A stretch of 38,626 nt of DNA from Bacteroidia bacterium (GCA_030538215.1 JAUNUM010000018.1:1-38626), one strand, 5' to 3'; positions 1-7,879 are shown, numbered from the stretch's first letter. Notes: generated by a model from the letters alone, not told the origin. A program made the numbers and translations.

Positions 1-28
1 AACGCTCTATGCTCAACGCTCATAAAAT
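1..28. repeat. Heptameric tandem repeat abutting the ccsBA start codon
   Basis: The 28 bases before the ATG at 29 divide exactly into four 7-mers: AACGCTC, TATGCTC, AACGCTC and ATAAAAT. The last unit touches the start codon. The same closing unit, ATAAAAT, touches the start codon of the next gene at 2541. The tract may extend left of the window. Confidence 0.75.
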
Positions 29-2455
29 ATGGAGAAAATAAGAAAACTCCTCGCATCCTATAAAACCACCCTTGTTCTTTTGCTCATATACGCCTTTTTA
101 ATGGCGCTTGCCACCTTCGTGGAGAAGGAAATGACCACCGAGGCTGCCAAAGTAATGATTTACTATTCGCCCATTTTCTTTTTTCTGCAATTCCTGCTGG
201 TAGTGAATTTTATTTTAACATTTATCGATCATCGGTTTATTAAAAGGCGCAGGTGGGCGCTTATTGTTATACACTTCGCCTTTATCGTTATTCTGGCCGG
301 CGCGTTAACCACGCATGTACTGGGGAAAGAAGGCACCATGCATATCCGCGAAGGCGCGACGAACAACGTAATGGTCATGCATACATCGAAAGGCGTATTC
401 ACCGAAGAGCTTCCGTTCACGTTGGAGTTGGCGGAGTTCAGGCTGATACGGTATCCCGGTTCCACCAGCCCTTCGTCTTACGAGAGTGATTTGAAAATAC
501 ACATCGATGGTGAAATACGCGAAGCCAAGATTTTCATGAACAACGTGCTGGATTTGAAAGGATACCGGTTTTTTCAGGCCTCTTACGATGAAGATGAACA
601 AGGTACCATTTTAGCCGTGAATAAAGACGTGGCAGGACGAAACGTTACTTACGCCGGTTATTTTTTTCTGATCGTTGGGTTTATTCTCATGTTTGTTACT
701 CCAAACTCACGCTTAAATAAACTCAGCCGCCAATTGAAAGAACTGAGAAAAACCGCCGTGTTGGCAGCATTTCTTTTGATGATCTCGTTTGGCGCTAACG
801 CGCAGGAATTTACCAACCACGCAGTTTTTCAAGCTGTACAACGAAATGCCGTTCCAATGGAACATGCCGAAGAGTTTGGGCAGTTGCCCGTGCAATTTGC
901 CGGCAGAACCATACCCATGAATACATTTTCATCGGAACTGTTGAGAAAACTGCACAAAAGCAACAAAATCGGCAAACTCAATTCCGATCAGTTCTTATTG
1001 GGCGTGCTTACCCTGCCGCAAATGTGGATGCAGGTGCCGTTTATCTCCAATTCCAACAACGAAGTAGCCCGCATGTTCCAATTGCCGGAAAAATATATTG
1101 CGTATGCCCAGGTTTTTGACGCGAGCGGAAATTACAAACTCATCGATAAGGTAAACGAAGCGCATCATAAACCGGAGTCGGAGCGGAACGAGTTCGATAA
1201 AGGCATTCTCAAACTCGACGAAAAGATAAATATTCTTTTCCTGTTGTTGAACTCCAAACTGATAGCGCTTTTTCCCAATGCAGATGATCCTAACCACACG
1301 TGGTACGCGTCGGGAGACGACCTTTCGGATTTTTCGCAAGAAGACTCCCTGTTTATTGCCCGCTCTTTGCCGTTGTATTTATCCGAAGTAAGCCGTTCGC
1401 TTGAGAGCGGCGACTGGCAACAACCCAATACAATTATCGATTCTATCGCCGATTTTCAGCGAAAAGCCGATGTTGCCGGGCACATAAACCCGAAGAAAAT
1501 ACGCATGGAAATCAGCTACAATAAACAAAATATTTTCGGCAAAGTCCGTGCAGGATATTTTCTCTTAGGTGGCTTGCTTCTCATACTGGCTTTTTTCCGG
1601 CTTTTCAGGGAGGCAAGGTGGACAAATGTTTTATCCGGCATATTTGTTGCGGGAATTTTTCTCGTCTTTCTTTATCACATGTACGGCATGGGCTTGCGCT
1701 GGTACATATCGGGATATGCTCCGTGGAGCAACTCCTACGAAACCATGGTTTATATTGCCTGGGCAACCATTCTCGCCGGGTTAATCTTCGGCCGAAAGAG
1801 CGACCTTACGCTTGCCACGGCAACCATTTTCGGCGGCATAATTCTTTTTGTTTCCGGGTTAAACTGGATGGAACCGCAGATTACAACGCTTGTTCCCGTG
1901 CTTAAATCGCCGTGGCTAATGATTCACGTGGCCGTAACGGTGGCCGCATACGGATTTTTCGGGATAAGCCTGTTACTGGGATTATGCAACCTTATTATAA
2001 TGAGCATTACAAAAAAAGAATTTGCACTACTGCGAATCAAGGAATTAACCATTATCAATAATATGTCGTTGTTGGTGGGGCTGGCGTTGATGACTATCGG
2101 CACTTTCTTGGGCGGTGTTTGGGCCAACGAATCGTGGGGGCGCTACTGGAGCTGGGATCCCAAGGAAACCTGGGCGCTTATTACCGTTGTCATTTATGCC
2201 GTTGTTACTCACGTTCATTTGGTAAAGAAATTAAACAATTACTGGTTCTTTAACTTGTCATCGGTAGTTGCGTTTGGCTCGGTAATAATGACCTATTTGG
2301 GAGTAAACTATCTTCTAAGCGGTTTGCATTCGTATGGCCAAAACGAAGGAGTTTCGGCCATGTTTACCTATTTTTACGGGTTTTTCGCACTTGTATTGGT
2401 ATTGGGAATTGTTTCATACAGAGGGTTTAAAAAAGCGAAGGGCAGTGGGCGATGA
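29..2455 (+). CDS. ccsBA: Cytochrome c biogenesis protein, fused CcsB(ResB)-CcsA
   Basis: 808 residues. This is the membrane haem-handling and haem-ligating protein of System II cytochrome c maturation, which attaches haem to apocytochromes outside the cytoplasmic membrane. The N-terminal third is ResB/CcsB-like, with membrane segments near residues 10-30, 45-66, 75-97 and 205-228. Residues about 240-261 form a hydrophobic stretch ending in ANAQE, which looks like a second signal peptide inside the protein. A hydrophilic, probably periplasmic region follows to about 505. The C-terminal half is CcsA, with many membrane helices and the tryptophan-rich WWD motif at about 698-717 (ANESWGRYWSWDPKETWAL). 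Histidines near 633 and 729-731 are candidate haem ligands. In Bacteroidota this gene often follows nrfHA, but the upstream DNA lies outside the window. The ATG at 29 is chosen because hydrophobic helix 1 follows it at once. Confidence 0.93.
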   Translation: MEKIRKLLASYKTTLVLLLIYAFLMALATFVEKEMTTEAAKVMIYYSPIFFFLQFLLVVNFILTFIDHRFIKRRRWALIVIHFAFIVILAGALTTHVLGKEGTMHIREGATNNVMVMHTSKGVFTEELPFTLELAEFRLIRYPGSTSPSSYESDLKIHIDGEIREAKIFMNNVLDLKGYRFFQASYDEDEQGTILAVNKDVAGRNVTYAGYFFLIVGFILMFVTPNSRLNKLSRQLKELRKTAVLAAFLLMISFGANAQEFTNHAVFQAVQRNAVPMEHAEEFGQLPVQFAGRTIPMNTFSSELLRKLHKSNKIGKLNSDQFLLGVLTLPQMWMQVPFISNSNNEVARMFQLPEKYIAYAQVFDASGNYKLIDKVNEAHHKPESERNEFDKGILKLDEKINILFLLLNSKLIALFPNADDPNHTWYASGDDLSDFSQEDSLFIARSLPLYLSEVSRSLESGDWQQPNTIIDSIADFQRKADVAGHINPKKIRMEISYNKQNIFGKVRAGYFLLGGLLLILAFFRLFREARWTNVLSGIFVAGIFLVFLYHMYGMGLRWYISGYAPWSNSYETMVYIAWATILAGLIFGRKSDLTLATATIFGGIILFVSGLNWMEPQITTLVPVLKSPWLMIHVAVTVAAYGFFGISLLLGLCNLIIMSITKKEFALLRIKELTIINNMSLLVGLALMTIGTFLGGVWANESWGRYWSWDPKETWALITVVIYAVVTHVHLVKKLNNYWFFNLSSVVAFGSVIMTYLGVNYLLSGLHSYGQNEGVSAMFTYFYGFFALVLVLGIVSYRGFKKAKGSGR

Positions 2456-2482
2456 GCAGAGACAAGCAGATGAAATATTCTT

Positions 2483-2540
2483 CCGTCATCGGTCATCCGT
2501 CTTCCGTCTTCTAACTTCCAACTTCTAACTTCTATAAAAT
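2483..2540. repeat. Heptameric tandem repeat tract abutting the oxidoreductase start
   Basis: The tract reads as 7-mers: CCGTCAT, CGGTCAT, CCGTCTT, CCGTCTT, then two bases (CT), then AACTTCC, AACTTCT, AACTTCT and ATAAAAT. It ends directly at the ATG at 2541. It fills most of the 85-bp gap after ccsBA. No promoter box was recognised in it. Confidence 0.8.
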
Positions 2541-3521
2541 ATGATTAACTGGGGTTTTATCGGTTGCGGAAACGTAACAGAAAAGAAAAGCGGGCCGGCT
2601 TTCTGCAAAGTCGATGGTTCGGACGTGGTGGCGGTCATGCGTCGCGATGAAGCGTTGGCGAAAGATTACGCAGAGCGGCATAATATCGGTAAATGGTATT
2701 CCGACGCGTATGAATTGATAAACGATGCAGATGTAAATGCCGTATATGTTTCCACTCCGCCCGGATCACATGCTGAGTACGCCATAGCCGCCATGAAAGC
2801 CGGAAAACTGGTGTATGTGGAAAAACCGATGGCTGCTTCGTACGAAGAATGCGTGAAGATGTCGGAAGTGGCAAAAGAAACGGGTGTGCCTTGTTTTATA
2901 GCGTATTACCGACGTACTTTGCCTTATTTTCTGCGGGTAAAACAGTTGGTGGATAGCGGTGAAGTAGGGGAGATCAGCGAAGTAAAAATAAAGTTTATTA
3001 TCCCGCCTTACGAATCTAATTTAAGCCGTGAAACTCTGCCTTGGCGGGTGAAAAAGGAGATTGCCGGCGCCGGATATTTTTACGATCTGGCATCGCATCA
3101 ATTAGATTATCTCGATTTTATTTTTGGTGAAATCACCGAAGTGAGTGGAACGGCCAAAAACGTTGCCGGGCTGTACGATGTGGAGGACACGGTAGTTGGT
3201 GAGTGGAAGCATAAATCGGGTGTGAAAGGCAGCGGGCACTGGGAGTTTGCTGCTCCCGTAAACGAAAGAACCGATGAAATTGAGATCATCGGCTCAAAAG
3301 GTACTATCCATTTTTCCACGTTTCATTTTACGCCCATTATTCTCAGCAATGCCTCCGGCGAAAAAGTATTTATCGAAGAAAATCCCGAAAACATTCAGTT
3401 TTATCTGATACAAAGTATTGTAAATTACTTGAATGGCAAGGACGATTATCCCGTAAGCGATTTCCAATCCGCCACACGCACCAATTGGGTAATGGATAAG
3501 ATGTTGGGGAAAATAGGTTGA
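2541..3521 (+). CDS. Gfo/Idh/MocA family NAD(P)-dependent oxidoreductase
   Basis: 326 residues, close to the usual family length. The N-terminal Rossmann fold starts at once with GFIGCGNV (residues 5-12), the dinucleotide-binding glycine-rich loop. The EKP signature of the family is at residues 94-96, and the conserved Lys 95 is expected to take part in catalysis. The C-terminal alpha/beta domain carries YDLASHQLDYLDFIFG starting at residue 181; His 186 sits where many members have their catalytic histidine. Members oxidise or reduce sugars, inositols or related compounds, and the substrate cannot be read from the sequence. No sugar-pathway neighbour helps: ccsBA lies upstream and a convergent operon lies downstream. 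No signal peptide is visible, so it is probably cytoplasmic. Confidence 0.9.
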   Translation: MINWGFIGCGNVTEKKSGPAFCKVDGSDVVAVMRRDEALAKDYAERHNIGKWYSDAYELINDADVNAVYVSTPPGSHAEYAIAAMKAGKLVYVEKPMAASYEECVKMSEVAKETGVPCFIAYYRRTLPYFLRVKQLVDSGEVGEISEVKIKFIIPPYESNLSRETLPWRVKKEIAGAGYFYDLASHQLDYLDFIFGEITEVSGTAKNVAGLYDVEDTVVGEWKHKSGVKGSGHWEFAAPVNERTDEIEIIGSKGTIHFSTFHFTPIILSNASGEKVFIEENPENIQFYLIQSIVNYLNGKDDYPVSDFQSATRTNWVMDKMLGKIG

Positions 3522-3591
3522 GTAATTACCGACATTAGCCGGTAGAGATGATTGCGATCTTGCAAACGGTATCTATCGAGACTATTTAACC

Positions 3592-3690
3592 CCTCCTTAA
3601 TCCTCCCCAAAAGGGAGGAAGCGGACTTCGATAAAAGTAAAATCGAAGTTGTCACCCTCTCTTTTGGAGAGGGAGGGGGAGAGGTAGATT
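3592..3690. repeat. Intergenic element with three consecutive hairpins
   Basis: The 358-bp gap between 3522 and 3879 has no credible gene. It holds three short inverted repeats in a row: CCTCCC/GGGAGG (3602-3607 and 3613-3618), ACTTCGAT/ATCGAAGT (3625-3632 and 3642-3649) and CCCTCTC/GAGAGGG (3655-3661 and 3667-3673). The outer ends, CCCCTCC on the left and GGAGGGGGAG on the right, are also roughly complementary. This resembles the dispersed palindromic elements common between Bacteroidota genes; it could also slow or end transcription between the convergent genes. Confidence 0.55.
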
Positions 3691-3799
3691 TTTCACTCCG
3701 CAAAAAAACAGGAACTGTCTCAAAAGAGATACGGAAGGCTGATAACACGAATTTTATTTCATTGATAATCAATCTAAGTAATAGATATATTCCCTATCG

Positions 3800-3832
3800 A
3801 TCTGTGGAGATCTGCCTTATCTGAGTCATCTG
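3800..3832. repeat. Short ATCTG direct-repeat tract
   Basis: ATCTG occurs four times, at 3800, 3810, 3819 and 3828, with steps of 10, 9 and 9 bases. It lies between the hairpin element and the 3' end of the thioredoxin gene. No gene or promoter was recognised here. Confidence 0.5.
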
Positions 3833-3879
3833 TGTACTTATGATACAGCCCTTGCTTGGTATAATTTATCAAAATCTCC

Positions 3880-4473
3880 TTATTCTCTCAGCAACTCTTC
3901 AATCGTATCATTTACTTTTTTGCTGTTCCAGTCCGCAGCGCCTACTTTTCGAATGGCGATATCTCCGTTTTTCCCGATTAAAAAAGTAATGGGTATCGTG
4001 TTGGATGCCAATAGTTGGGGTGGGGCAGATTGCACATAATATACCGGTAGTTCATAACCTTTATCGGCCATAAATTTATCTACCGTAGGTTTTGGGTCGG
4101 TGGTGGCAAAGACAAATACTATATCGGAATTATTTTCGTATTTGTTGTAAAGTTCCTGTAATACGGGCATTTCGGCAATACATGGCGGACACCAGGTTGC
4201 CCACGTATTCAGAAAGATTACTTTTCCCTGTGCCTGGCTTAAATCGAAAACTTGTCCGTTATTATCGGTTAATTGCCAGCGATAATCCGTGAGAGTTTCA
4301 CGCTTTTCCACTTTTTGTACCGATGGACTGAAAGAAGCCATCAGTTTACTTGTCCATAATTTCAGTTTACTTCCAACCGGTGTAAACAAAACCAGGGCGA
4401 TTAACCCGATGAAAATTATATTTGAAATCCACGATTTCTTTTTGTCGGTTTTTTTAGTTTTTTTTTCTGCCAT
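3880..4473 (-). CDS. Membrane-anchored TlpA-like thioredoxin family protein
   Basis: 197 residues. A lysine-rich cytoplasmic N-terminus is followed by one membrane segment at about residues 16-35, which places the thioredoxin domain in the periplasm. The redox motif WCPPC has cysteines 95 and 98. The surrounding pattern (VIFLNTWATWCPPCIAEMP) is that of TlpA/ResA thiol-disulfide oxidoreductases, which reduce disulfides in envelope proteins, for example apocytochrome c before haem attachment. It is the last gene of a minus-strand run, two bases after the DUF2200 gene. A role with CcsBA, encoded 1.4 kb away on the other strand, is possible but unproven. Confidence 0.9.
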   Translation of the reverse strand: MAEKKTKKTDKKKSWISNIIFIGLIALVLFTPVGSKLKLWTSKLMASFSPSVQKVEKRETLTDYRWQLTDNNGQVFDLSQAQGKVIFLNTWATWCPPCIAEMPVLQELYNKYENNSDIVFVFATTDPKPTVDKFMADKGYELPVYYVQSAPPQLLASNTIPITFLIGKNGDIAIRKVGAADWNSKKVNDTIEELLRE

Positions 4474-4475
4474 TG

Positions 4476-4826
4476 TTACTTCCTTAAAATTTTCTCCATT
4501 GCCTTTCCTTTTGCCAACTCATCAATCAACTTATCCAAATAACGAATTTTCTGCATCAGTTCATCCTCAATATCTTCCACGCGATATCCGCAAATTACAC
4601 CGGTAATTTTAGAAACGTTGGGATTCAGTTGTGGAGACTGATTAAAGAAAGTTTCAAAATCAGTTTTTTGCTCTATATGCTGTTGCAGTGATTGTTTGTC
4701 ATACCCGGTCAGCCAAAAGATAATGGTATCTACTTCAGCTTTTGTACGGCCTTTCTTTTCCGCTTTTTGGATATACAGCGGATATACATTAGCAAAAGGC
4801 ATCGAAAATACTTTTGAGTTGCTCAT
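4476..4826 (-). CDS. DUF2200 family protein
   Basis: 116 residues, small and soluble, with no signal peptide or membrane segment. The sequence matches what I recall of the DUF2200 family: N-terminal [21 protein letters not shown], then [10 protein letters not shown] in the middle, and [36 protein letters not shown] near the end. The function of this family is not known. It lies six bases downstream of the permease gene and two bases upstream of the thioredoxin gene, so the three are probably co-transcribed. A role in uracil metabolism is not implied by this alone, because the family occurs in many contexts. Confidence 0.8.
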   Translation of the reverse strand: MSNSKVFSMPFANVYPLYIQKAEKKGRTKAEVDTIIFWLTGYDKQSLQQHIEQKTDFETFFNQSPQLNPNVSKITGVICGYRVEDIEDELMQKIRYLDKLIDELAKGKAMEKILRK

Positions 4827-4832
4827 ATTGTT

Positions 4833-6050
4833 TTATTGTTGTTGGGTTTCCATTTCCTTATCTTCTTTCTGCTTTGGCAAGATGAGATTAAGAAGCACAC
4901 CAACCATTGCAGCCAATCCGATTCCGGCAAATGTGAAATCACCAACTTTAAAAATAGCTCCGCCAATTCCGGTTGTCAGAATAAGAGATGCAATAACCAG
5001 ATTGCGCGTGTTGCTCATATCGGTTTTGTTGGCAATCATATTGTTGACGCCTGTTGCGGCAATCATACCGAAAAGCAGCAGCATAATTCCACCCAGCACG
5101 GCGTTGGGAATAGTTTTCAAGAAAACACTGATCTTGCCCACCAGCGAAAACACAATGCCCGTAATGGCAGCAATTCTAAACACAACTGGGTCGGTAACCT
5201 TGGTGAGAATCATTGCACCGGTAACTTCGGAATAGGTGGTTACCGGAGGCCCGCCAATTAAACCGGCAATACTGCAAGCGATTCCATCGCCGAACATCGT
5301 TCTGTGCAATCCGGGATCTTTCACAAAATCTTTTCCCGTTACCTGATTTACAGCGTAAATATCACCAATATGCTCAATAACAGGGGCAATAGCTACCGGA
5401 GCCATAAACAAAATGGCCTGCCACGAAAACTGAGGGGTAACGAATTTCGGGAAACTTATCCACGGTGCAGCAGCAATAGCTGAAAAATCGATTTTCCCCA
5501 TCGCTATAGCCACAATGTAGCCAACAATAATTCCGCTGAATATCGGAATCAGTTTTAACAAACCTTTGGCAAACATGCTCACAACAATAGCGGTTGCCAA
5601 CGCTATAAGCGCAAGAATCCAGTCTTCGGATGCCATGTTAACACCTGTGCTTGAGAGTGAAAGCCCGATAAGCATAATCACGGGGCCGATAACTACCGGC
5701 GGAAATAATCGTTTAATTACTCCGATTCCCTGCCATTTTACAAGTGCACTCATCAGAAAGTAAACGGCACCAACGGCAACCAATCCCGACAATGTTCCGG
5801 GTAAACCGTATAATTCGGTGGCTTTAATAATGGGCGCGATGAAAGCGAAACTACTGCCCAGAAAAATAGGAACAATGCCTTTCGTTACCAAGTGAAAGAC
5901 CAATGTTCCGATTCCGGCGGTAAATAAGGCGGTGGACGGATCCATGCCAACTAAAAGAGGTACTAAAACCGTGGCACCGAAAGCCACAAAAAGGAACTGC
6001 ACGCCAACTACGGTTTTTGACAGGGGCGTGAGTGATTTTACATTTTCCAT
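4833..6050 (-). CDS. uraA: NCS2 family uracil/xanthine permease
   Basis: 405 residues, an integral membrane protein with about 12-14 hydrophobic segments. The N-terminal start (QFLFVAFGATVLVPLLVGMDPSTALFTAGIGTL) is the NCS2 signature for nucleobase:proton symporters of the UraA/PyrP type. The segment APVIEHIGDIYAVNQVTGKDF contains the conserved glutamate region that binds the nucleobase in UraA, and GGPPVTTYSEVTGAMILTKV follows, as expected. The short C-terminus ends in charged residues. Uracil is the likeliest substrate, but xanthine-type members are close enough that substrate choice stays open. It is first in a three-gene minus-strand run. A TAnnTTTG box lies on the minus strand at 6082-6089. 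Confidence 0.9.
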   Translation of the reverse strand: MENVKSLTPLSKTVVGVQFLFVAFGATVLVPLLVGMDPSTALFTAGIGTLVFHLVTKGIVPIFLGSSFAFIAPIIKATELYGLPGTLSGLVAVGAVYFLMSALVKWQGIGVIKRLFPPVVIGPVIMLIGLSLSSTGVNMASEDWILALIALATAIVVSMFAKGLLKLIPIFSGIIVGYIVAIAMGKIDFSAIAAAPWISFPKFVTPQFSWQAILFMAPVAIAPVIEHIGDIYAVNQVTGKDFVKDPGLHRTMFGDGIACSIAGLIGGPPVTTYSEVTGAMILTKVTDPVVFRIAAITGIVFSLVGKISVFLKTIPNAVLGGIMLLLFGMIAATGVNNMIANKTDMSNTRNLVIASLILTTGIGGAIFKVGDFTFAGIGLAAMVGVLLNLILPKQKEDKEMETQQQ

Positions 6051-6081
6051 GCTAAAAAGAATATTGTTTTTTTGATTCGTG

Positions 6082-6089
6082 CAAAGTTA
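6082..6089 (-). promoter_or_regulatory. Candidate TAnnTTTG promoter box for uraA operon
   Basis: On the minus strand this reads TAACTTTG, an exact match to the Bacteroidota -7 box, about 32 bases before the uraA start codon. No clear -33 TTTG was found. Confidence 0.5.
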
Positions 6090-6175
6090 ACTTTTATATT
6101 GATATTTTTAGTTAAATACAGGAGCAATTTGTGAAAAAACATGCCGAAATATTACAACATTTCAGGCATCATAAA

Positions 6176-6196
6176 ACTTCCGACTTCCGACTTCCA
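6176..6196. repeat. Three tandem 7-mers upstream of the DUF4199 promoter
   Basis: ACTTCCG, ACTTCCG and ACTTCCA follow one another without gap, 20 bases before the TAnnTTTG box at 6216. The units resemble AACTTCC/AACTTCT of the tract at 2513-2533. Confidence 0.7.
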
Positions 6197-6215
6197 TCAT
6201 CTGACTTTTTTTAGT

Positions 6216-6223
6216 TACTTTTG
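6216..6223 (+). promoter_or_regulatory. TAnnTTTG promoter box for DUF4199-GT2 operon
   Basis: TACTTTTG, an exact match to the Bacteroidota -7 consensus, ends 18 bases before the ATG at 6242. This decides the start: an in-frame TTG at 6221 lies inside the box and cannot be the initiator of this transcript. Confidence 0.65.
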
Positions 6224-6241
6224 TGGATTAAAAAGTTATTT

Positions 6242-6793
6242 ATGCAGGAAGACAAAAGTCAGTTGATGAATTATGCCATGTATGCCGGCATTTTTTTGGG
6301 TTTATTTTGGGTGTTGAAGTATCTTTTTGTAATGGGTTCGACCCAGATTCCGGCTTTAAATCTCATCGGGTCATTTCTGACGATTGGTACGCCGCTCATT
6401 CTTTTTTATTTTCTGGTAAAATACAAAACCGATATTGTAAGCAATAACTTGAGTTTTTGGCACGGCATTCAGTTCGGTATAATGCTGTTCTTTTTTGCAT
6501 CGCTTTTAGAAGCTGTAATTGTTTTCGTACATATCACGTGGATTGATCCGGCATTTGTGGGAAAACTTTATGAAAATATGATTGAAACCATAAAAGCGAT
6601 GAATTTGGGTGAAAAAATGGTAAGTTCTTTTGAAAATCAACCGTTGCCGACAACTGTAAATTATATTTTTAGGAATGTGATTATGACTGATATTTTTGTT
6701 GGATTGATTTTGTCGTTATTTATCGTTCCGATAGCAATTCGGATTACTCCTAAAAGTATGAAAGAAACAGCAAATCAAGCTAAAGAGAATTGA
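6242..6793 (+). CDS. DUF4199 domain-containing membrane protein
   Basis: 183 residues from the ATG at 6242. Four hydrophobic segments are visible, near residues 9-29, 37-59, 75-100 and 145-170, with a charged C-terminus (PKSMKETANQAKEN). This layout and the pattern of a soluble loop around VGKLYENMIETIKAMNLGEKM fit DUF4199, a family of unknown function found mainly in Bacteroidota. It lies 38 bases before a GT2 glycosyltransferase gene, an arrangement common in this phylum. It may therefore be an accessory membrane partner of the glycosyltransferase; that is inference. The in-frame TTG at 6221 was rejected because it lies within the promoter box. Confidence 0.85.
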   Translation: MQEDKSQLMNYAMYAGIFLGLFWVLKYLFVMGSTQIPALNLIGSFLTIGTPLILFYFLVKYKTDIVSNNLSFWHGIQFGIMLFFFASLLEAVIVFVHITWIDPAFVGKLYENMIETIKAMNLGEKMVSSFENQPLPTTVNYIFRNVIMTDIFVGLILSLFIVPIAIRITPKSMKETANQAKEN

Positions 6794-6831
6794 GCAGACA
6801 ATCGTAATTTGTAAAACTTGAATTAATTAAT

Positions 6832-7782
6832 ATGGATATTTCTGTTGTTATTCCGCTCTACAACGAAGAAGAGTCGCTTCCCGAATTGCACACGTGGATA
6901 AAGCGGGTAATGGAAGAAAATGATTTTTCGTACGAAATTATTTTTGTGGATGACGGAAGTACCGATCGTTCGTGGGAGGTGATTAACGAACTTCGTGAGC
7001 AATCGGATAGGGTGAAAGCCATAAAATTTCAGCGAAATTACGGAAAATCGCCCGCCTTACATTGTGCATTTCAGAAAGCGAAAGGCAATGTGGTCATTAC
7101 CATGGATGCCGATTTGCAGGACAGCCCCGATGAAATTCCCGAACTCTACCGAATGATAAAAGAAGATGATTATGATTTGGTTTCGGGATGGAAACGCAAG
7201 CGTTACGATGCCACGCTGACCAAAAATCTGCCATCGAAATTTTTTAATGCTACGGCAAGACAAGTATCGGGAATAAAACTGCACGATTTCAATTGTGGAT
7301 TGAAAGCCTACAAGCGTTCGTTGGCAAAAAGCATAGAAGTGTACAACGATATGCACCGCTACATTCCTATTTTGGCAAAAGATGCCGGATTTAAAAAAAT
7401 CACGGAAAAGGAAGTAAAGCACCAAGCCAGAAAATATGGAAAAAGTAAATTTGGCGCTAGCCGTTTTGTGAACGGGTATCTCGATTTGCTGACGATTTGG
7501 TTCCTGAATAAATTCGGAAAGAAACCGATGCATTTTTTCGGTCTGTTGGGCAGTATTATGTTTGTTCTTGGATTTTTTGCCATTATTGCTGTGGGAGCTA
7601 TTAAGTTGTATGATATGCATGTTGGAAATCCATATCGGTTAGTAACTGATTCACCGTATTTTTATATTTCACTCACGATGATGATTTTGGGAACATTGCT
7701 CTTCCTTACCGGATTTTTGGGTGAGCTTATTTCGCGTAATTCGCCGGATAGGAATAATTATCGGATAGAAGAGGAGTTTTAA
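6832..7782 (+). CDS. GT2 family glycosyltransferase with two C-terminal membrane helices
   Basis: 316 residues. The GT2 catalytic domain opens with VVIPLYNEEESLPEL, followed by FVDDGSTDRSW and MDADLQDSPDEIPEL; the aspartates in these motifs bind the sugar nucleotide and metal. FNCGLKAYKR is the acceptor-side motif of the DPM1/GtrB/ArnC group. Two membrane helices close the protein at about residues 230-255 and 273-300. Enzymes of this build move a sugar onto a polyprenyl phosphate at the cytoplasmic membrane face, for later use outside. The sugar and acceptor cannot be read here. It follows the DUF4199 gene by 38 bases and is probably its operon partner. Confidence 0.92.
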   Translation: MDISVVIPLYNEEESLPELHTWIKRVMEENDFSYEIIFVDDGSTDRSWEVINELREQSDRVKAIKFQRNYGKSPALHCAFQKAKGNVVITMDADLQDSPDEIPELYRMIKEDDYDLVSGWKRKRYDATLTKNLPSKFFNATARQVSGIKLHDFNCGLKAYKRSLAKSIEVYNDMHRYIPILAKDAGFKKITEKEVKHQARKYGKSKFGASRFVNGYLDLLTIWFLNKFGKKPMHFFGLLGSIMFVLGFFAIIAVGAIKLYDMHVGNPYRLVTDSPYFYISLTMMILGTLLFLTGFLGELISRNSPDRNNYRIEEEF

Positions 7783-7794
7783 ATAGTTTTTTAG

Positions 7795-7856
7795 CCCGCC
7801 GTAACTCTCCCCTTTGATAAAGGGGAGTACCGCCGATAGGCGGGGTGGGGTTCTAA
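7795..7856. repeat. Palindromic intergenic element with two hairpins
   Basis: A perfect 9-bp stem, CTCCCCTTT (7807-7815) with AAAGGGGAG (7819-7827) around the loop GAT, is followed by CCGCC (7830-7834) with GGCGG (7839-7843). GC-rich flanks (AGCCCGCC and GGGGTGGGG) complete it. It resembles dispersed REP-like elements of Bacteroidota. It lies between the glycosyltransferase stop and the nitroreductase start and may attenuate read-through. Confidence 0.6.
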
Positions 7857-7879
7857 AACCAATAAATAACACAACAACG

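Noticed and set aside
1-28. CRISPR array or similar from the short tandem repeats here and at 2483, 6176 and 26846
   Set aside because: Units are 7 bases with no unique spacers and no cas genes; they are tandem repeats, not CRISPR.
3446-3824. Open frames on both strands across the hairpin element after the oxidoreductase
   Set aside because: They run through palindromic repeats and share no family features; both begin or end inside neighbouring genes.
4696-5261. Two long plus-strand open frames (179 and 141 codons) opposite the permease gene
   Set aside because: They lie antisense to a well-supported NCS2 permease and its downstream neighbour, have no family resemblance, and have low-complexity composition typical of the reverse of membrane-protein codons.
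7057-7620. Minus-strand open frame of 187 codons
   Set aside because: It is entirely antisense to the GT2 glycosyltransferase, which has all its motifs; composition looks like a reverse-strand shadow.
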